The notes under the pieces were generated by a model, which saw only the letters and a program-made list of their open reading frames with translations, made no database searches and was not told the DNA's origin. Shown in pieces: positions 45,688 to 54,916 of a stretch of DNA of 64,000 bases (positions within the stretch are counted from its first letter, which is position 1; each line of letters starts with the position of its first letter). This DNA is from Arthrobacter sp. Soil763 (GTDB taxonomy: Bacteria > Actinomycetota > Actinomycetes > Actinomycetales > Micrococcaceae), in NCBI RefSeq assembly GCF_001428365.1, contig NZ_LMSH01000002.1, positions 1,075,505 through 1,139,504 of the forward strand. The letters are read 5' to 3'. Both the position numbers and the translations under genes were made by a program.

Positions 45688-46740
45688 ATGAGCGCATCCA
45701 CGATTGACCTGGCAGTTATCCCCGGCGACGGCATCGGTCCGGAAGTTACCGCCGAGGCACTGAAGGTACTGGAGAAGGCCGCCGCGGCCGAGGGCATCGT
45801 CCTGCAGCAGACCCATTACAAGCTCGGCGCCCAGCACTGGCTGGAGACGGGGGAGACCCTGCCCGATGCCACCCTGGCGGACCTGCGCACCCGTGACGCT
45901 ATCCTGTTCGGCGCGGTGGGCGCCGCTCCCGGGGACACGCGGATCCCCTCCGGGATCATCGAACGCGAACTGCTGCTGAAGCTGCGTTTCAGCCTGGACC
46001 ACTATGTGAACCTGCGCCCCTCCAAGCTGTACGCCGGCGTCGGCAGCCCGCTCGCCAACCCCGGCACCGTCGACTTCATCGTGGTCCGCGAAGGCACCGA
46101 GGGTCCCTACGTCGGCAACGGCGGCACCCTGCGGGCGGGGACCCCGCACGAGGTCGCCACCGAAGTCTCACTGAACACCGCGCACGGCGTCGAGCGCGTG
46201 GTCCGGGACGCGTTCCGCCGCGCCAATGAGCGGCCGCGCAAGAAGTTGACCCTGGTGCACAAACACAACGTCCTGGTCTTCGCCGGGCACCTGTGGAAGC
46301 GGACCGTCGAGGCCGTGGCCCAGGACTTCCCCGAGGTCAGCCACGACTACCTGCACGTGGACGCGGCCACCATTTTCATGGTCACCGATCCGGCACGCTT
46401 CGACGTGATCGTGACGGACAACCTGTTCGGCGACATCCTCACCGACCTCGCCGCCGCGGTCACCGGCGGCATCGGCCTGGCGGCCTCGGGCAACATCAAC
46501 ATGGACCGCACCGCGCCGTCCATGTTCGAACCGGTCCACGGTTCCGCCCCGGACATCGCCGGCCAGCAGAAAGCCGACCCGAGCGCGGCAGTCCTGTCCG
46601 CGGCGCTGCTCCTGGACCACCTGGGCTATGGCGCGGCGGCCCGCAAGATCGAGGCGGCCGTGACCGCCGACGTCGAAAGCCGCGACGGAAGCTCCCGGAG
46701 CACCGCCGCCATCGGGGACGCGATCGCCGCCGCACTGTAG
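45688..46740 (+). CDS. leuB: 3-Isopropylmalate dehydrogenase
   Basis: 350 residues. Oxidises and decarboxylates 3-isopropylmalate with NAD in leucine synthesis. Signature blocks: [16 protein letters not shown], the substrate loop [20 protein letters not shown], the metal-binding [20 protein letters not shown] and [20 protein letters not shown]. The size is normal. It is a single gene separate from leuCD (14 kb away), as in other Actinobacteria, with a site upstream that looks like the leuCD one. Confidence 0.96.
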   Translation: MSASTIDLAVIPGDGIGPEVTAEALKVLEKAAAAEGIVLQQTHYKLGAQHWLETGETLPDATLADLRTRDAILFGAVGAAPGDTRIPSGIIERELLLKLRFSLDHYVNLRPSKLYAGVGSPLANPGTVDFIVVREGTEGPYVGNGGTLRAGTPHEVATEVSLNTAHGVERVVRDAFRRANERPRKKLTLVHKHNVLVFAGHLWKRTVEAVAQDFPEVSHDYLHVDAATIFMVTDPARFDVIVTDNLFGDILTDLAAAVTGGIGLAASGNINMDRTAPSMFEPVHGSAPDIAGQQKADPSAAVLSAALLLDHLGYGAAARKIEAAVTADVESRDGSSRSTAAIGDAIAAAL

Positions 46741-46848
46741 GCCGCCCGCACGGCACGCGGGCGTAAGCTTGTCTCGAATCACCAACATGCTGCCGTGGTC
46801 CGAGGCTGAACCACGTTCACACGCCAGGCAGCCGACCGTGGAGGAACC

Positions 46849-47961
46849 ATGACCCAGACTGCCCATGGCGTCGAATTCAGCCAGCGGCTCTCGGCGACCC
46901 CGAAGTCCGCAGAAGAGCGTGCAGCCATCCTGGCCAACCCGGGATTCGGCGACCACTTCACCGACCACACCGCGATCGTCGACTACAGCGTCGACGCCGA
47001 GGGCAAGGGCGGCTGGCACGATGCGCGGATCGAACCCTACGGCCCCATCACGCTGGACCCGTCCGCGGCCGTCCTGCACTACGGCCAGGAGATCTTTGAG
47101 GGCCTCAAGGCATACCGCCACGCTGACGGCTCCGTCTGGACGTTCCGGCCCGAGGCGAACGCCGCCCGGCTGAACAAATCGGCCCGCCGACTGGCCCTGC
47201 CGGAGCTCCCCGAGGAGTATTTCCTCGCCGCCATCCGCGAACTCGTCTCGGTCGACCGGGACTGGGTTCCCAGCGGCGACGGCGAAGCCCTCTACCTGCG
47301 CCCGTTCATGATCGCCACCGAGGCGTTCCTGGGCGTCCGGGCTGCCCGCGAGGTCTCCTTCCGGGTCATCGCCTCCCCGGCCGGCAACTACTTCGGCGGC
47401 GAGCTGAAGCCGGTGTCGATCTGGATCTCCCGCGAATACGCCCGCGCCGGCCGCGGCGGCACCGGTGCTGCCAAGTGCGGCGGCAACTACGCAGCGTCCC
47501 TGATCGCCCAGCAGGAGGCGGAGGCCCACGGCTGCAAGCAGGTGCTGTTCCTGGACCAGTTCAACGACAACGCGGTCGAGGAACTCGGCGGCATGAACGT
47601 CTTCTTCGTCATGAAGGACGGCTCGCTGGTGACCCCGGCGCTCTCCGGCACCATCCTCGAAGGCGTCACCCGCTCCTCGGTCATCCAGGTCGCCCGCGAC
47701 ATGGGCCGCGAGGTCACCGAGCGCAAGATCACCCTCGACGAGTGGCGCGACGGCGTCGCCTCGGGCGAGATCGCCGAGGTCTTCGCCTGCGGCACCGCAG
47801 CGGTCATCACGCCCATCGGCGTGCTCAAGGACGAGACCGAGTTCATCGGCTCCGAAGACGCCACCGCCGGAGAGACCACCATGGCCATCCGCGAGCAGCT
47901 GCTCGGCATCCAGACCGGCACGGTCGAGGACACGCACGGCTGGCTGACCCGCCTGGCATAG
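46849..47961 (+). CDS. ilvE: Branched-chain amino acid aminotransferase
   Basis: 370 residues, fold class IV PLP enzyme that makes valine, leucine and isoleucine from their keto acids with glutamate. The PLP lysine is K209 in [14 protein letters not shown]; other blocks are [35 protein letters not shown] and [13 protein letters not shown]. It is of the long group II type. It starts 108 bases after leuB, behind GGAGG, and probably has its own promoter. A strong hairpin terminator follows. Confidence 0.95.
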   Translation: MTQTAHGVEFSQRLSATPKSAEERAAILANPGFGDHFTDHTAIVDYSVDAEGKGGWHDARIEPYGPITLDPSAAVLHYGQEIFEGLKAYRHADGSVWTFRPEANAARLNKSARRLALPELPEEYFLAAIRELVSVDRDWVPSGDGEALYLRPFMIATEAFLGVRAAREVSFRVIASPAGNYFGGELKPVSIWISREYARAGRGGTGAAKCGGNYAASLIAQQEAEAHGCKQVLFLDQFNDNAVEELGGMNVFFVMKDGSLVTPALSGTILEGVTRSSVIQVARDMGREVTERKITLDEWRDGVASGEIAEVFACGTAAVITPIGVLKDETEFIGSEDATAGETTMAIREQLLGIQTGTVEDTHGWLTRLA

Positions 47962-47992
47962 CCCGGCCCGGCGCGGCTCCGGCTGCAACGCC

Positions 47993-48035
47993 CGACGGCG
48001 GCCCGCACCCCGGTGGTGCGGGCCGCCGTCGTCGT
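47993..48035 (+). terminator. Terminator of ilvE
   Basis: 17-base perfect arms beginning CGACGGCGGCCCGCACC (47993-48009 and 48015-48031) around CCGGT, followed by TCGTTT. It begins 32 bases after the ilvE stop. Confidence 0.8.
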
Positions 48036-48138
48036 TTGCGAGAGTCTTCGACGCAGCACCGGCGCTGGCGTGGTGCACCGGGGGAGACCGGGCCACAAGC
48101 CCCTGTGTGCGGAGCGGCGGCGGGGCCAAAATCGATCC

Positions 48139-48513
48139 ATGACCGGGCTGATCCAGGTTCTCGGCGTCATCTTCGGGGCCATGCTGATCCTTGTCGGGGT
48201 GCTTGAGTCCTTCTTCTTCCGCGACCAGCGTTTCCACCGGCTGTTCCTGATCAAGCCTGACGACGTCCCGGCCGTGCGGATGTGGACCTTCAACCTGGGC
48301 TTCTACAACATGATCTGGGGCGTCGGAGCGATCATCGGCGCCCTGATGCTCACAGGTTCCGACCCCGGCGCGGGCCGTGCGCTGCTGCTGTTCACGGCCG
48401 CCGGCCACGTGCTGCTGGGCATCATCCTGTTCGTTTCCGAGCGGCGGTTGTGGGCCAGCGCCCTCGCCGAGGCCCTGCTGCCCGCGGTGATTGTCGGGCT
48501 GCTGCTCCTTTGA
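48139..48513 (+). CDS. DUF1304 membrane protein
   Basis: 124 residues with four membrane helices: VLGVIFGAMLILVGVLESFF, NLGFYNMIWGVGAIIGALML, ALLLFTAAGHVLLGIILFVS and a last helix, ALAEALLPAVIVGLLLL. The N-Q/N-G-x-YN-x-x-W motif (NLGFYNMIWGVG) in helix two is the DUF1304 signature. The family is widespread and uncharacterised. ATG 48139 is the start that gives the usual length; there is no strong ribosome site. It precedes the metallo-hydrolase by 25 bases. Confidence 0.78.
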   Translation: MTGLIQVLGVIFGAMLILVGVLESFFFRDQRFHRLFLIKPDDVPAVRMWTFNLGFYNMIWGVGAIIGALMLTGSDPGAGRALLLFTAAGHVLLGIILFVSERRLWASALAEALLPAVIVGLLLL

Positions 48514-48538
48514 GGGCCGCCGGTGGGAAGATGGAACT

Positions 48539-49330
48539 GTGATTCCCGATGACGCCCGCGCCCTGGTCCGCAGCACCGAGCTGACCCGCTTCCGCCTGGC
48601 GCCGAACCCGGGCCCGATGAGCCTGCACGGCACCAATTCCTACGTCGTGTCCGCTCCCGGCTCGCCCGGCGTCGTCGTGGTCGACCCCGGGCCCCTCGAC
48701 GAGGAGCATCTGCAGGAGCTGACGCGGTACGGCACCGTCGAGCTCATCCTCATCACCCACCGCCACGCAGACCACACCGCCGCCGCCGAACGGTTCGCCG
48801 CGCTCACCGGCGCCCCGGTCCGGGCCGCCGATCCCGCGCACTGCCACGGCGGTGAGCCGCTCCGCGCCGGCGAGGTGCTGCACGCCGCCGGGGTGGAGAT
48901 CCGGGTCCTGGCGACGCCGGGGCACACCTCCGACTCGGTCTGCTTCCACCTGCCCGCCGACGGCGCCGGCGGTGCCGTCCTGACCGGGGACACGATCCTC
49001 GGCGTCGGCACCACCGTGCTGGATTACCCCGACGGCAAGCTGGGCGACTACCTCGACTCCCTGGACCGCCTTGAGGCCCTGGGCCCGGCCACCGTCCTGC
49101 CCGCGCACGGTCCCATGCTGCCGGCGCTCGACAGCATCGTCCGCGCCTACCGCGACCACCGGCAGGACCGGCTCGCCCAGATCCGCGCCGCCCTCGCCGA
49201 ACTCGGCGCCGACGCCGCGGTCGCGGACGTCGCCGACGCCGTGTACGCCGCCGTCGACCCCGCCGTCCGGCCCGCGGCTGAGCTCTCCGTCGCCGCCCAG
49301 CTGGACTACCTGCGCTCCGCCGCCAGCTAA
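48539..49330 (+). CDS. Metallo-beta-lactamase-fold hydrolase
   Basis: 263 residues. The metal-binding HRHADHT motif lies in ILITHRHADHTAAAERF, with further histidines in ATPGHTSDSVCF and LPAHGPML, and the acid in LTGDTILG. The order and the C-terminal helix pair match the LACTB2/RNase-like hydrolase group. Substrate unknown; such proteins may act on thioesters or RNA. GTG 48539 begins 25 bases after the DUF1304 stop. It is not a drug-resistance lactamase by sequence. Confidence 0.88.
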   Translation: MIPDDARALVRSTELTRFRLAPNPGPMSLHGTNSYVVSAPGSPGVVVVDPGPLDEEHLQELTRYGTVELILITHRHADHTAAAERFAALTGAPVRAADPAHCHGGEPLRAGEVLHAAGVEIRVLATPGHTSDSVCFHLPADGAGGAVLTGDTILGVGTTVLDYPDGKLGDYLDSLDRLEALGPATVLPAHGPMLPALDSIVRAYRDHRQDRLAQIRAALAELGADAAVADVADAVYAAVDPAVRPAAELSVAAQLDYLRSAAS

Positions 49331-49408
49331 GCCTCAGCCTGCGCCGCCCGGGCCGTCACCGGGACGGTGAGTGCGTGCCGGCCGGGCCGAGACGGTAGGG
49401 TTGGAGCC

Positions 49409-50185
49409 ATGCGTATCGCCCGGTTTGTAGTCGATTCTGATCCCATGTACGGCATTGTTGAGGGCCAGCCCGGCAGTGAGGAAATCACTGTCATCAACGG
49501 CGACCCCTTCTTCCACGGTGTGGAGCGGACCGCCGTCAAGCACAAGCTCGAGGACGTGCGGCTCCTCGCCCCGATCATCCCGCGGAGCAAGGTGGTCGGT
49601 GTCGGCCGGAACTTCGTCGAGCACGCCCACGAACTCGGCAACGAGGTCCCGGCGCAGCCGCTGCTCTTCCTCAAGCCCAACACCTCCGTGGTCGGGCCCA
49701 ACGATCCGATCATCCTGCCCGAGTTCTCCGAGGAGATCTCCTTCGAGGCCGAGCTCTGCGTCGTGATCGGCCGGATCTGCAAGGACGTTCCGGAGGAACG
49801 GGTCGACGACGTGGTCTTCGGCTACACCTGCGGCAACGACCTCACCGCCCGCGACGTCCAGAAGACGGACCTGCAGTGGGCGCGGGCCAAGGGCTTTGAC
49901 ACCTCCGCCCCGCTGGGCCCGTGGATCGAGACCGAACTGGACACCGAGGACCTGCAGATCCAGGGCCGGCTCAATGGCGAGCTGCGCCAGGACGGCAGCA
50001 CCAGCCAGATGATCCGCGGGGTGCGGGAACTGGTCTCGATTGTCTCGCACGCCTTCACCCTGCTGCCCGGCGACGTCATCATGACCGGCACCCCGGCCGG
50101 CGTCGGCCTGGTCACGGCCGGCGACCGCTTCGAGGTCGAGATCGAGGGCATCGGCCGGCTCTCCAATCCGGTGGTCCGCCGCTAG
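49409..50185 (+). CDS. Fumarylacetoacetate hydrolase-family protein
   Basis: 258 residues. The FAH-fold blocks are clear: KVVGVGRNFVEHAHELG, metal ligands in EISFEAELCVVIG, the FGYTCGNDLTARDVQKTD loop, and MIRGVRELVSIVSHAFTLLP with VIMTGTPAGVG. Relatives include oxaloacetate decarboxylases, hydratases and isomerases of aromatic breakdown, so the exact reaction cannot be read. ATG 49409 follows GGAG. It is the last gene before a repeat-rich gap in front of gltX. Confidence 0.85.
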   Translation: MRIARFVVDSDPMYGIVEGQPGSEEITVINGDPFFHGVERTAVKHKLEDVRLLAPIIPRSKVVGVGRNFVEHAHELGNEVPAQPLLFLKPNTSVVGPNDPIILPEFSEEISFEAELCVVIGRICKDVPEERVDDVVFGYTCGNDLTARDVQKTDLQWARAKGFDTSAPLGPWIETELDTEDLQIQGRLNGELRQDGSTSQMIRGVRELVSIVSHAFTLLPGDVIMTGTPAGVGLVTAGDRFEVEIEGIGRLSNPVVRR

Positions 50186-50217
50186 GGGCGACGCCAGAGC
50201 GGCGAAGGCGGCTGCCG

Positions 50218-50405
50218 GTTTCCGCAGCGGATGCAGGCGCCGGTACGACGGCGGCGGGCCCGCGGGCGCTGGCCCAACGGATTAGCGCGCCTGTTCCGGA
50301 CAGGCGCACCCCGGGCCCGGGGCGCGCCTGTCCGGAACCGCCGCCCCAGTCCGGAACCGCCGCGCTGGTCCGGAACCTGTGCGGCTGTCCGTTTCCGCAG
50401 CGGAT
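50218..50405. repeat. Direct repeats GTTTCCGCAGCGGAT in the gltX upstream gap
   Basis: Copy one starts at 50218 and copy two at 50391, each followed within ten bases by GGCGCCGG. Between them are three copies of TCCGGAACC-type sequence and the 44-base palindrome. The gap 50186-50440 has no gene. Confidence 0.55.
50294..50337. repeat. 44-bp palindrome related to 276-319
   Basis: Two 22-base arms meeting at GGGCCC with one mismatched pair; outer sequence TTCCGGACAGGCGC. It shares the GCACCCCGGGCCCGGGG core and the AACCGCCGC flank with the palindrome at 276-319. Confidence 0.7.
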
Positions 50406-50440
50406 TCCGGCGCCGGGCACGCGGTAAAGTTGGTAGCACT

Positions 50441-51976
50441 ATGACTACTCCCACCGCGCCCGCCGCCGTCCCCAGCACCGCCACCTCGGAAACCGCCCGC
50501 GAAGTCACCGCCGAAACCCCGGTCCGGGTCCGGTTCTGCCCGTCGCCCACCGGCACCCCGCACGTCGGCCTGATCCGCACGGCCCTGTTTAACTGGGCCC
50601 ACGCCAAGCACACCAACGGCACCTTCGTCTTCCGCATCGAGGACACGGACGCGGCGCGCGACTCGGAGGAGAGCTACCAGCAGCTGCTGGAGGCCCTCAA
50701 GTGGCTCGGCATCAGCTGGGAAGAAGGCGTGGAAGTGGGCGGCCCGCACGAGCCGTACCGCCAGTCGCAGCGCCTCGACCTCTACAAGGACGTCGTCGCC
50801 AAGCTGCTCGAGGCCGGCTACGCCTACGAGTGCTACTCCTCCCCGGAGGAAGTCGAGGCCCGCCACAAGGCCGCCGGCCGGGACCCCAAGCTGGGCTACG
50901 ACAACTTTGACAGGAACCTCACCGAGGAACAGCTCGCGGCGTTCAAGGCCGAGGGCCGCAAGCCGGTGCTCCGCGTGCGCATGCCGGACGAAGACGTGAC
51001 CTTTACGGACATGGTCCGCGGCGAGATCACCTTCAAGGCCGGCAGCATCCCGGACTACGTGATTGTCCGCGCCGACGGCTCCCCGCTCTACACCCTGGTC
51101 AACCCGGTGGACGACGCCCTGATGGGCATCACCCACGTCCTGCGCGGCGAGGACCTGCTCTCCTCCACGCCCCGTCAGGTGGTGCTGATCCGGGCGCTGA
51201 TGGACATCGGCGTCGCCAGCTACCTGCCGGTCTTCGGGCACCTGCCGTACGTCATGGGGGAGGGCAACAAGAAGCTCTCCAAGCGTGACCCGCAGTCCAA
51301 CCTCTTCCTGCTGCGGGACCGTGGCTTCATCCCCGAGGGCCTGCTGAACTACCTGTCCCTGCTGGGCTGGAGCCTGTCGGCGGATGAGGACATCTTCACC
51401 GTCGAGCAGCTGATCGCGAACTTCGACGTCAACGACGTGCTCGCCAACCCGGCCCGCTTCGACATCAAGAAGGCCGAGGCGATCAACGGCACGCACATCC
51501 GCATGCTGGACCCGGAGGACTTCCGCGGCCGGCTGGTGCCCTACCTGCAGTCCGCCGGCCTGGTCGGGGAGCAACTGACCGCCCGCGAGGAGGAAATCCT
51601 CGCCGAGGCCGCGCCGCTGATCCAGGAGCGCATCTCGCTGCTGGGCGAGGCGCCGGAGATGGTCGCCTTCCTGTTCAAGGCCGACGACGCGATCGACGTC
51701 GCCGACGACGCCCGCAAGGGCCTGCCGGAGAACCTCACCGAGGTCCTGGATGCCGCCCTGGCTGCGCTGGAGCCCATCGCCGACTGGAACGCCGAGAGCA
51801 TCCAGGCCGCCCTCAAGGAAGCCCTCGTGGAGGGGCTCGGCGTCAAGCCCCGGCTGGCCTTCGGTCCGGTCCGCACCGCCGTCTCCGGCCGCCGGATCTC
51901 CCCGCCGCTGTTCGAGTCCATGGTCATCCTGGGCAAAGACTCGTCGCTGGCCCGCCTGCGCGCCTTCCGCGGCTGA
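50441..51976 (+). CDS. gltX: Glutamyl-tRNA synthetase
   Basis: 511 residues, class I. The HIGH-like motif is [20 protein letters not shown] and the KMSKS-like loop is [14 protein letters not shown]. It has the C-terminal anticodon-binding helices. Around 25 residues of Thr/Ala/Pro precede the conserved start. ATG 50441 lies ten bases after TAAAGT (50425-50430), a -10 candidate, so the message is probably near-leaderless. The stop shares its last base with the ATG of the HAD gene. It would charge the tRNA-Glu and possibly tRNA-Gln found a few kb downstream, the latter if the GatCAB route is used. Confidence 0.96.
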   Translation: MTTPTAPAAVPSTATSETAREVTAETPVRVRFCPSPTGTPHVGLIRTALFNWAHAKHTNGTFVFRIEDTDAARDSEESYQQLLEALKWLGISWEEGVEVGGPHEPYRQSQRLDLYKDVVAKLLEAGYAYECYSSPEEVEARHKAAGRDPKLGYDNFDRNLTEEQLAAFKAEGRKPVLRVRMPDEDVTFTDMVRGEITFKAGSIPDYVIVRADGSPLYTLVNPVDDALMGITHVLRGEDLLSSTPRQVVLIRALMDIGVASYLPVFGHLPYVMGEGNKKLSKRDPQSNLFLLRDRGFIPEGLLNYLSLLGWSLSADEDIFTVEQLIANFDVNDVLANPARFDIKKAEAINGTHIRMLDPEDFRGRLVPYLQSAGLVGEQLTAREEEILAEAAPLIQERISLLGEAPEMVAFLFKADDAIDVADDARKGLPENLTEVLDAALAALEPIADWNAESIQAALKEALVEGLGVKPRLAFGPVRTAVSGRRISPPLFESMVILGKDSSLARLRAFRG

Positions 51977-52707
51977 TGAACGCCGGGGCCGGGTCCGGGG
52001 TCCTCGCCGCCGGGCTGGACGGGATCCGCGGGGTGCTCTTCGACATCGACGACACCCTGGTCGATCTGGAGTTTGCCATGACGGCCGCGTTGCGGGACGT
52101 CAGCGAGCACCTCCTGCCCGGCCTCGACGACGCCAGCTGGGAGCGGTTCGGGCGGATCTTCACCCGCGAGACCACCCACTTTTACGACCGCTACCTGGCC
52201 GGGGAACTTACCTTCAACGAACAACGCCTGCTGCGCGGCCGGGCGGCGCTCGGGCACTTCGGGGTCGAACTTGAAGAAGGCGAGCAGGCCCACCACTGGG
52301 TCAGCTCCTACGCCAGCCGCCAGCACAGCTACATCCGCCCCTTCGACGACGTCGGCCCGCTGCTGGACGCGCTGGACTTCGCCGGCATCCCCTACGGCGC
52401 GGTCAGCAACAACGTGCACGACTACCAGCGGGTCAAGCTGGACGCCGCCGGGCTGGAGCGGATCCGCGTGCTGGTGGGCACCGACACGGTCGGCGTGCCC
52501 AAGCCGGACCCGGCGATCTACCTTGAGGGGGTCCGCCGGCTCGGCACCGGCGCCGGCGAAACGCTTTACGTGGGGGACAACCGGCTGCTGGACGCTGAAG
52601 GTTCGACGGCGGCCGGCCTGCTGGGCGTCTGGCTGAACCGGGGCGGCGACCCCGCTCCCGGCTTCGCCGGTCGCGAGGTCACCACCCTGCTCGAACTGCT
52701 CGGCTGA
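51976..52707 (+). CDS. HAD-superfamily hydrolase
   Basis: 243 residues. The four HAD motifs are present: I, VLFDIDDTLVDLE; II, AVSNN; III, lysine in GVPKPDPAIY; IV, LYVGDNRLLD. The helical cap lies between motifs I and II. The usual reaction is dephosphorylation of a small metabolite; the substrate is unknown. The ATG overlaps the gltX stop by one base (TGATG), so it is co-transcribed and translationally coupled to it. Confidence 0.9.
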   Translation: MNAGAGSGVLAAGLDGIRGVLFDIDDTLVDLEFAMTAALRDVSEHLLPGLDDASWERFGRIFTRETTHFYDRYLAGELTFNEQRLLRGRAALGHFGVELEEGEQAHHWVSSYASRQHSYIRPFDDVGPLLDALDFAGIPYGAVSNNVHDYQRVKLDAAGLERIRVLVGTDTVGVPKPDPAIYLEGVRRLGTGAGETLYVGDNRLLDAEGSTAAGLLGVWLNRGGDPAPGFAGREVTTLLELLG

Positions 52708-52717
52708 GCTACACCGC

Positions 52718-54211
52718 TTAGACGGTGTCCTGCGTCAGCCGGCGACGCTCCTGCACTGCCCGCCGGTTCCGCAGGGCCAGGTAGGCCCCCACGGCGCCGA
52801 GGGCCAGGAGTGCCAGCAGTCCCAGCGCCACCGCCGCATCGGGCTTGACCAGGTTCGACGGCGAGACGGCCGCGGCGGAGGAGTACAGCGTCCCGGTCCC
52901 TTCGGCGATCCGGGCATTTCCGTCGGCCAGTTTGGCAGCCCCGTCGGAGAGCAGGGAGGAACCGGACGCCAGCTTCGTGTTGCCGTCCGAGAGCTGCGAG
53001 GCGCCGGTGGCCAGCGCCGTGGACCCCTTGAGCAGGCCCGGGTTGGCCGGATCGGCGGGATTGCCCTGGATGCCGGCATTCAGGGCAAGCGTCCCGTCGG
53101 CCAGCCGGGAGCTTCCATCGGTCATTCTGGCGGCTGCCTTGAGCAGGCCCGGGTGCTCCGGATCGCCCGGCACCCCGTCCATGCCCACCCGGATCTTGGC
53201 GGTGCCATCGGCCAGCAGCTGGGTGCCCATCACGACGCCGGGGCTGTTCGGGTCGCGGCTATTGAGCTTCTCGGCCAGCGTGGCGAAGCCCGCCGTCAGC
53301 TTTCCGGTGCCGGCATGGAGCTGGCCCGCCCCGGCGTCGAGCTGCCCGGCTCCGGCGCTCAGCGCGCCTGCGCCGTCCTGCAGCCGGACCGCGCCGGCCT
53401 GCAGCTGGCCCGCGCCGGCATCCAGGCGCTGGGCGCCGGCGAGAATCTTAGCGATCTTGTCCTTCACCAGGGCCAGGGGGACCGCGCCCTGGATCGGGTC
53501 GTTGGCCGCGGCCTGGAGCAGTTCCAGGGCCTGGGCCAGCGCGGCTGTGCCGGTGCCGGCCTCGGGATTGTTGTTCGCCCCGCGGTACCCCTTGAGCTGG
53601 TCGGTGCCGGCCTTCAACTGGTCCGTGCCCGCCTTCAACTGGACCGCGCCGCCGGCGAGGCGGCCGGTACCGTCGGCGAGCTTGGCCGCGCCGGCGTCGA
53701 GCTGGGTGGCACCGTCGGCAAGGTTGTTCGGGGCGGTGCCGGAGGCCGTGGGGGTCAGGGCCGCGGAGAGCTGGACAGCGCCGGCGGCCAGTTTCTGCGC
53801 CCCGTCGTCGACCTTGTAGACGCCCGGTGCCAGCTTGTTGTTGACGTCCGCCTGGATCTTCACGGCACCGGTGGCCAGTTGCTCCGCTCCCGCCTGGAGC
53901 TTGTCCGCGCCCGGGGCGAGTTTCCCGGCGATCCCGTCCTGGATTTTGGCGGCGCCGTCTGAGACCTTGCCTGCCCCGGTGTCCGCCTGCCCGGCGCCCG
54001 CGGCGAGCTTGCCGGCCCCGTCCTTGAGTTGAGCCGCACCGGCGGCGGCCTGGCCGGCGCCGTCGTTGAGCCGCGCGGACCCGTCAGTGATGCGGCCGGT
54101 GACCAGGGTGTAAAAGCCCAGCAGGGCGACCAGCAGGAGGGCCAGGATGGCGATGGCGATCTGTTGTGCCCGGGTGCGGGGCGGGACGGTTGCGGCACGA
54201 CTTTGTGTCAC
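52718..54211 (-). CDS. Heptad-repeat membrane protein (YhgE-like spacer)
   Basis: 497 residues. Membrane helices lie at both ends: IAIAILALLLVALLGFYTLV near the start and AVALGLLALLALGAVGAYLA near the end. Between them are some 380 residues of heptad-like repeats of the form L-x-x-G-A-x-x (QLKDGAGKLAAGAGQADTGA and so on), which should form long helices or a coiled coil outside the membrane. This repeat is known from the central part of YhgE/Pip and similar MmpL-associated proteins, but the ABC2-type C-terminal membrane domain of YhgE is absent. GTG 54211 is preceded by GAGGAA. Function unknown; an operator-like site controls it. Confidence 0.75.
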   Translation of the reverse strand: MTQSRAATVPPRTRAQQIAIAILALLLVALLGFYTLVTGRITDGSARLNDGAGQAAAGAAQLKDGAGKLAAGAGQADTGAGKVSDGAAKIQDGIAGKLAPGADKLQAGAEQLATGAVKIQADVNNKLAPGVYKVDDGAQKLAAGAVQLSAALTPTASGTAPNNLADGATQLDAGAAKLADGTGRLAGGAVQLKAGTDQLKAGTDQLKGYRGANNNPEAGTGTAALAQALELLQAAANDPIQGAVPLALVKDKIAKILAGAQRLDAGAGQLQAGAVRLQDGAGALSAGAGQLDAGAGQLHAGTGKLTAGFATLAEKLNSRDPNSPGVVMGTQLLADGTAKIRVGMDGVPGDPEHPGLLKAAARMTDGSSRLADGTLALNAGIQGNPADPANPGLLKGSTALATGASQLSDGNTKLASGSSLLSDGAAKLADGNARIAEGTGTLYSSAAAVSPSNLVKPDAAVALGLLALLALGAVGAYLALRNRRAVQERRRLTQDTV

Positions 54212-54340
54212 GGGTGGTTCCTCTCGACGGTCTCGCCGGCAACGGCCGCTGCCGGGCCCCCCGCAACTGTGATGCAGCTAACACCCGGGATGGGGCGTCG
54301 TTCTACCCGCAGTTGAGTGGGGGAGGGATTGTTACTCATT

Positions 54341-54382
54341 GGTAACTTACCGAGAGTAAACTTATCGCCCCCGAATTGGCAA
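54341..54382 (-). promoter_or_regulatory. Promoter and operator of the heptad-repeat gene
   Basis: On the minus strand, TTGCCA (54382-54377) and TTTACT (54360-54355) are 16 bases apart. Directly downstream is the palindrome GGTAA-C-TTACC (54341-54351) with ACTC flanks, overlapping the transcript start, and a further TCGGTAAC half-site lies at about 54391-54398. A TetR-like repressor is plausible. The 354-base gap 54212-54565 also holds the tRNA-Gln promoter. Confidence 0.4.
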
Positions 54383-54471
54383 GGGTTTTCTCGGTAACTG
54401 GACGCAAGGGGCCTGCAATCCGGGCCGGAACCGACGTCGGAACCGCCGCCGCGGGGGCCCTGAGCGCCGAT

Positions 54472-54500
54472 TTGTGCCGGACAAAAGTCTCGGGTAAAGT
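54472..54500 (+). promoter_or_regulatory. tRNA-Gln promoter
   Basis: TTGTGC (54472-54477) and TAAAGT (54495-54500) with 17-base spacing, about 66 bases ahead of the tRNA. The same transcript may include tRNA-Glu, since no terminator is clear between the two. Confidence 0.5.
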
Positions 54501-54565
54501 AATTACTCGTGCTGAGGCGCTGGGAGCGCAGGTTTGAGCCTGCAGGACCGGCCCGAAAGTTCCAT

Positions 54566-54637
54566 TGGGATATGGTGTAATTGGCAACACTACGGTTTCT
54601 GGTACCGTCATTCTAGGTTCGAGTCCTGGTATCCCAG
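54566..54637 (+). tRNA. tRNA-Gln (anticodon CUG)
   Basis: 72 bases. Acceptor arms TGGGATA and TATCCCA, anticodon stem ACGGT/ACCGT with loop TTCTGGT (anticodon CTG) and T-loop TTCGAGT. Discriminator G; CCA is not encoded. Confidence 0.95.
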
Positions 54638-54767
54638 CTCTGAGAAACCCGCGGATTTCCGCGGTATATCAGACCCTCCGAAACGGTTTGGCCGATTTGG
54701 AAGGGAAGCCAAAGCTGTGAAATACTAGCTTGGCTTGAACGGCAGAAATGCTGTTCAGAAAGTACTT

Positions 54768-54843
54768 GGCCCCATCGTATAGCGGCCTAGTACGCCGCCC
54801 TCTCACGGCGGTAACGCGGGTTCGAATCCCGCTGGGGTCACCA
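54768..54843 (+). tRNA. tRNA-Glu (anticodon CUC)
   Basis: Acceptor arms GGCCCCA and TGGGGTC, with one G-T pair; anticodon stem CCGCC/GGCGG with loop CTCTCAC (anticodon CTC) and T arm GCGGG-TTCGAAT-CCCGC. Discriminator A, and CCA is encoded at 54841-54843. Confidence 0.95.
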
Positions 54844-54848
54844 AAGGA

Positions 54849-54880
54849 ACGGTCCCGGGCATCAGCCCGGGGCCGTTTTT
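54849..54880 (+). terminator. Terminator of the tRNA-Gln/Glu unit
   Basis: ACGGTCCCGGGC (54849-54860) pairs with GCCCGGGGCCGT (54865-54876, one T-G pair) around ATCA, followed by TTTT. Confidence 0.8.
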
Positions 54881-54916
54881 CGTTAATGCTGCCGGAGCAA
54901 CTGGCATGATGAAGCT

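Noticed and set aside
48539..49330. Beta-lactamase resistance enzyme
   Set aside because: Only the general metallo-hydrolase fold is seen; the layout fits LACTB2-like housekeeping hydrolases.
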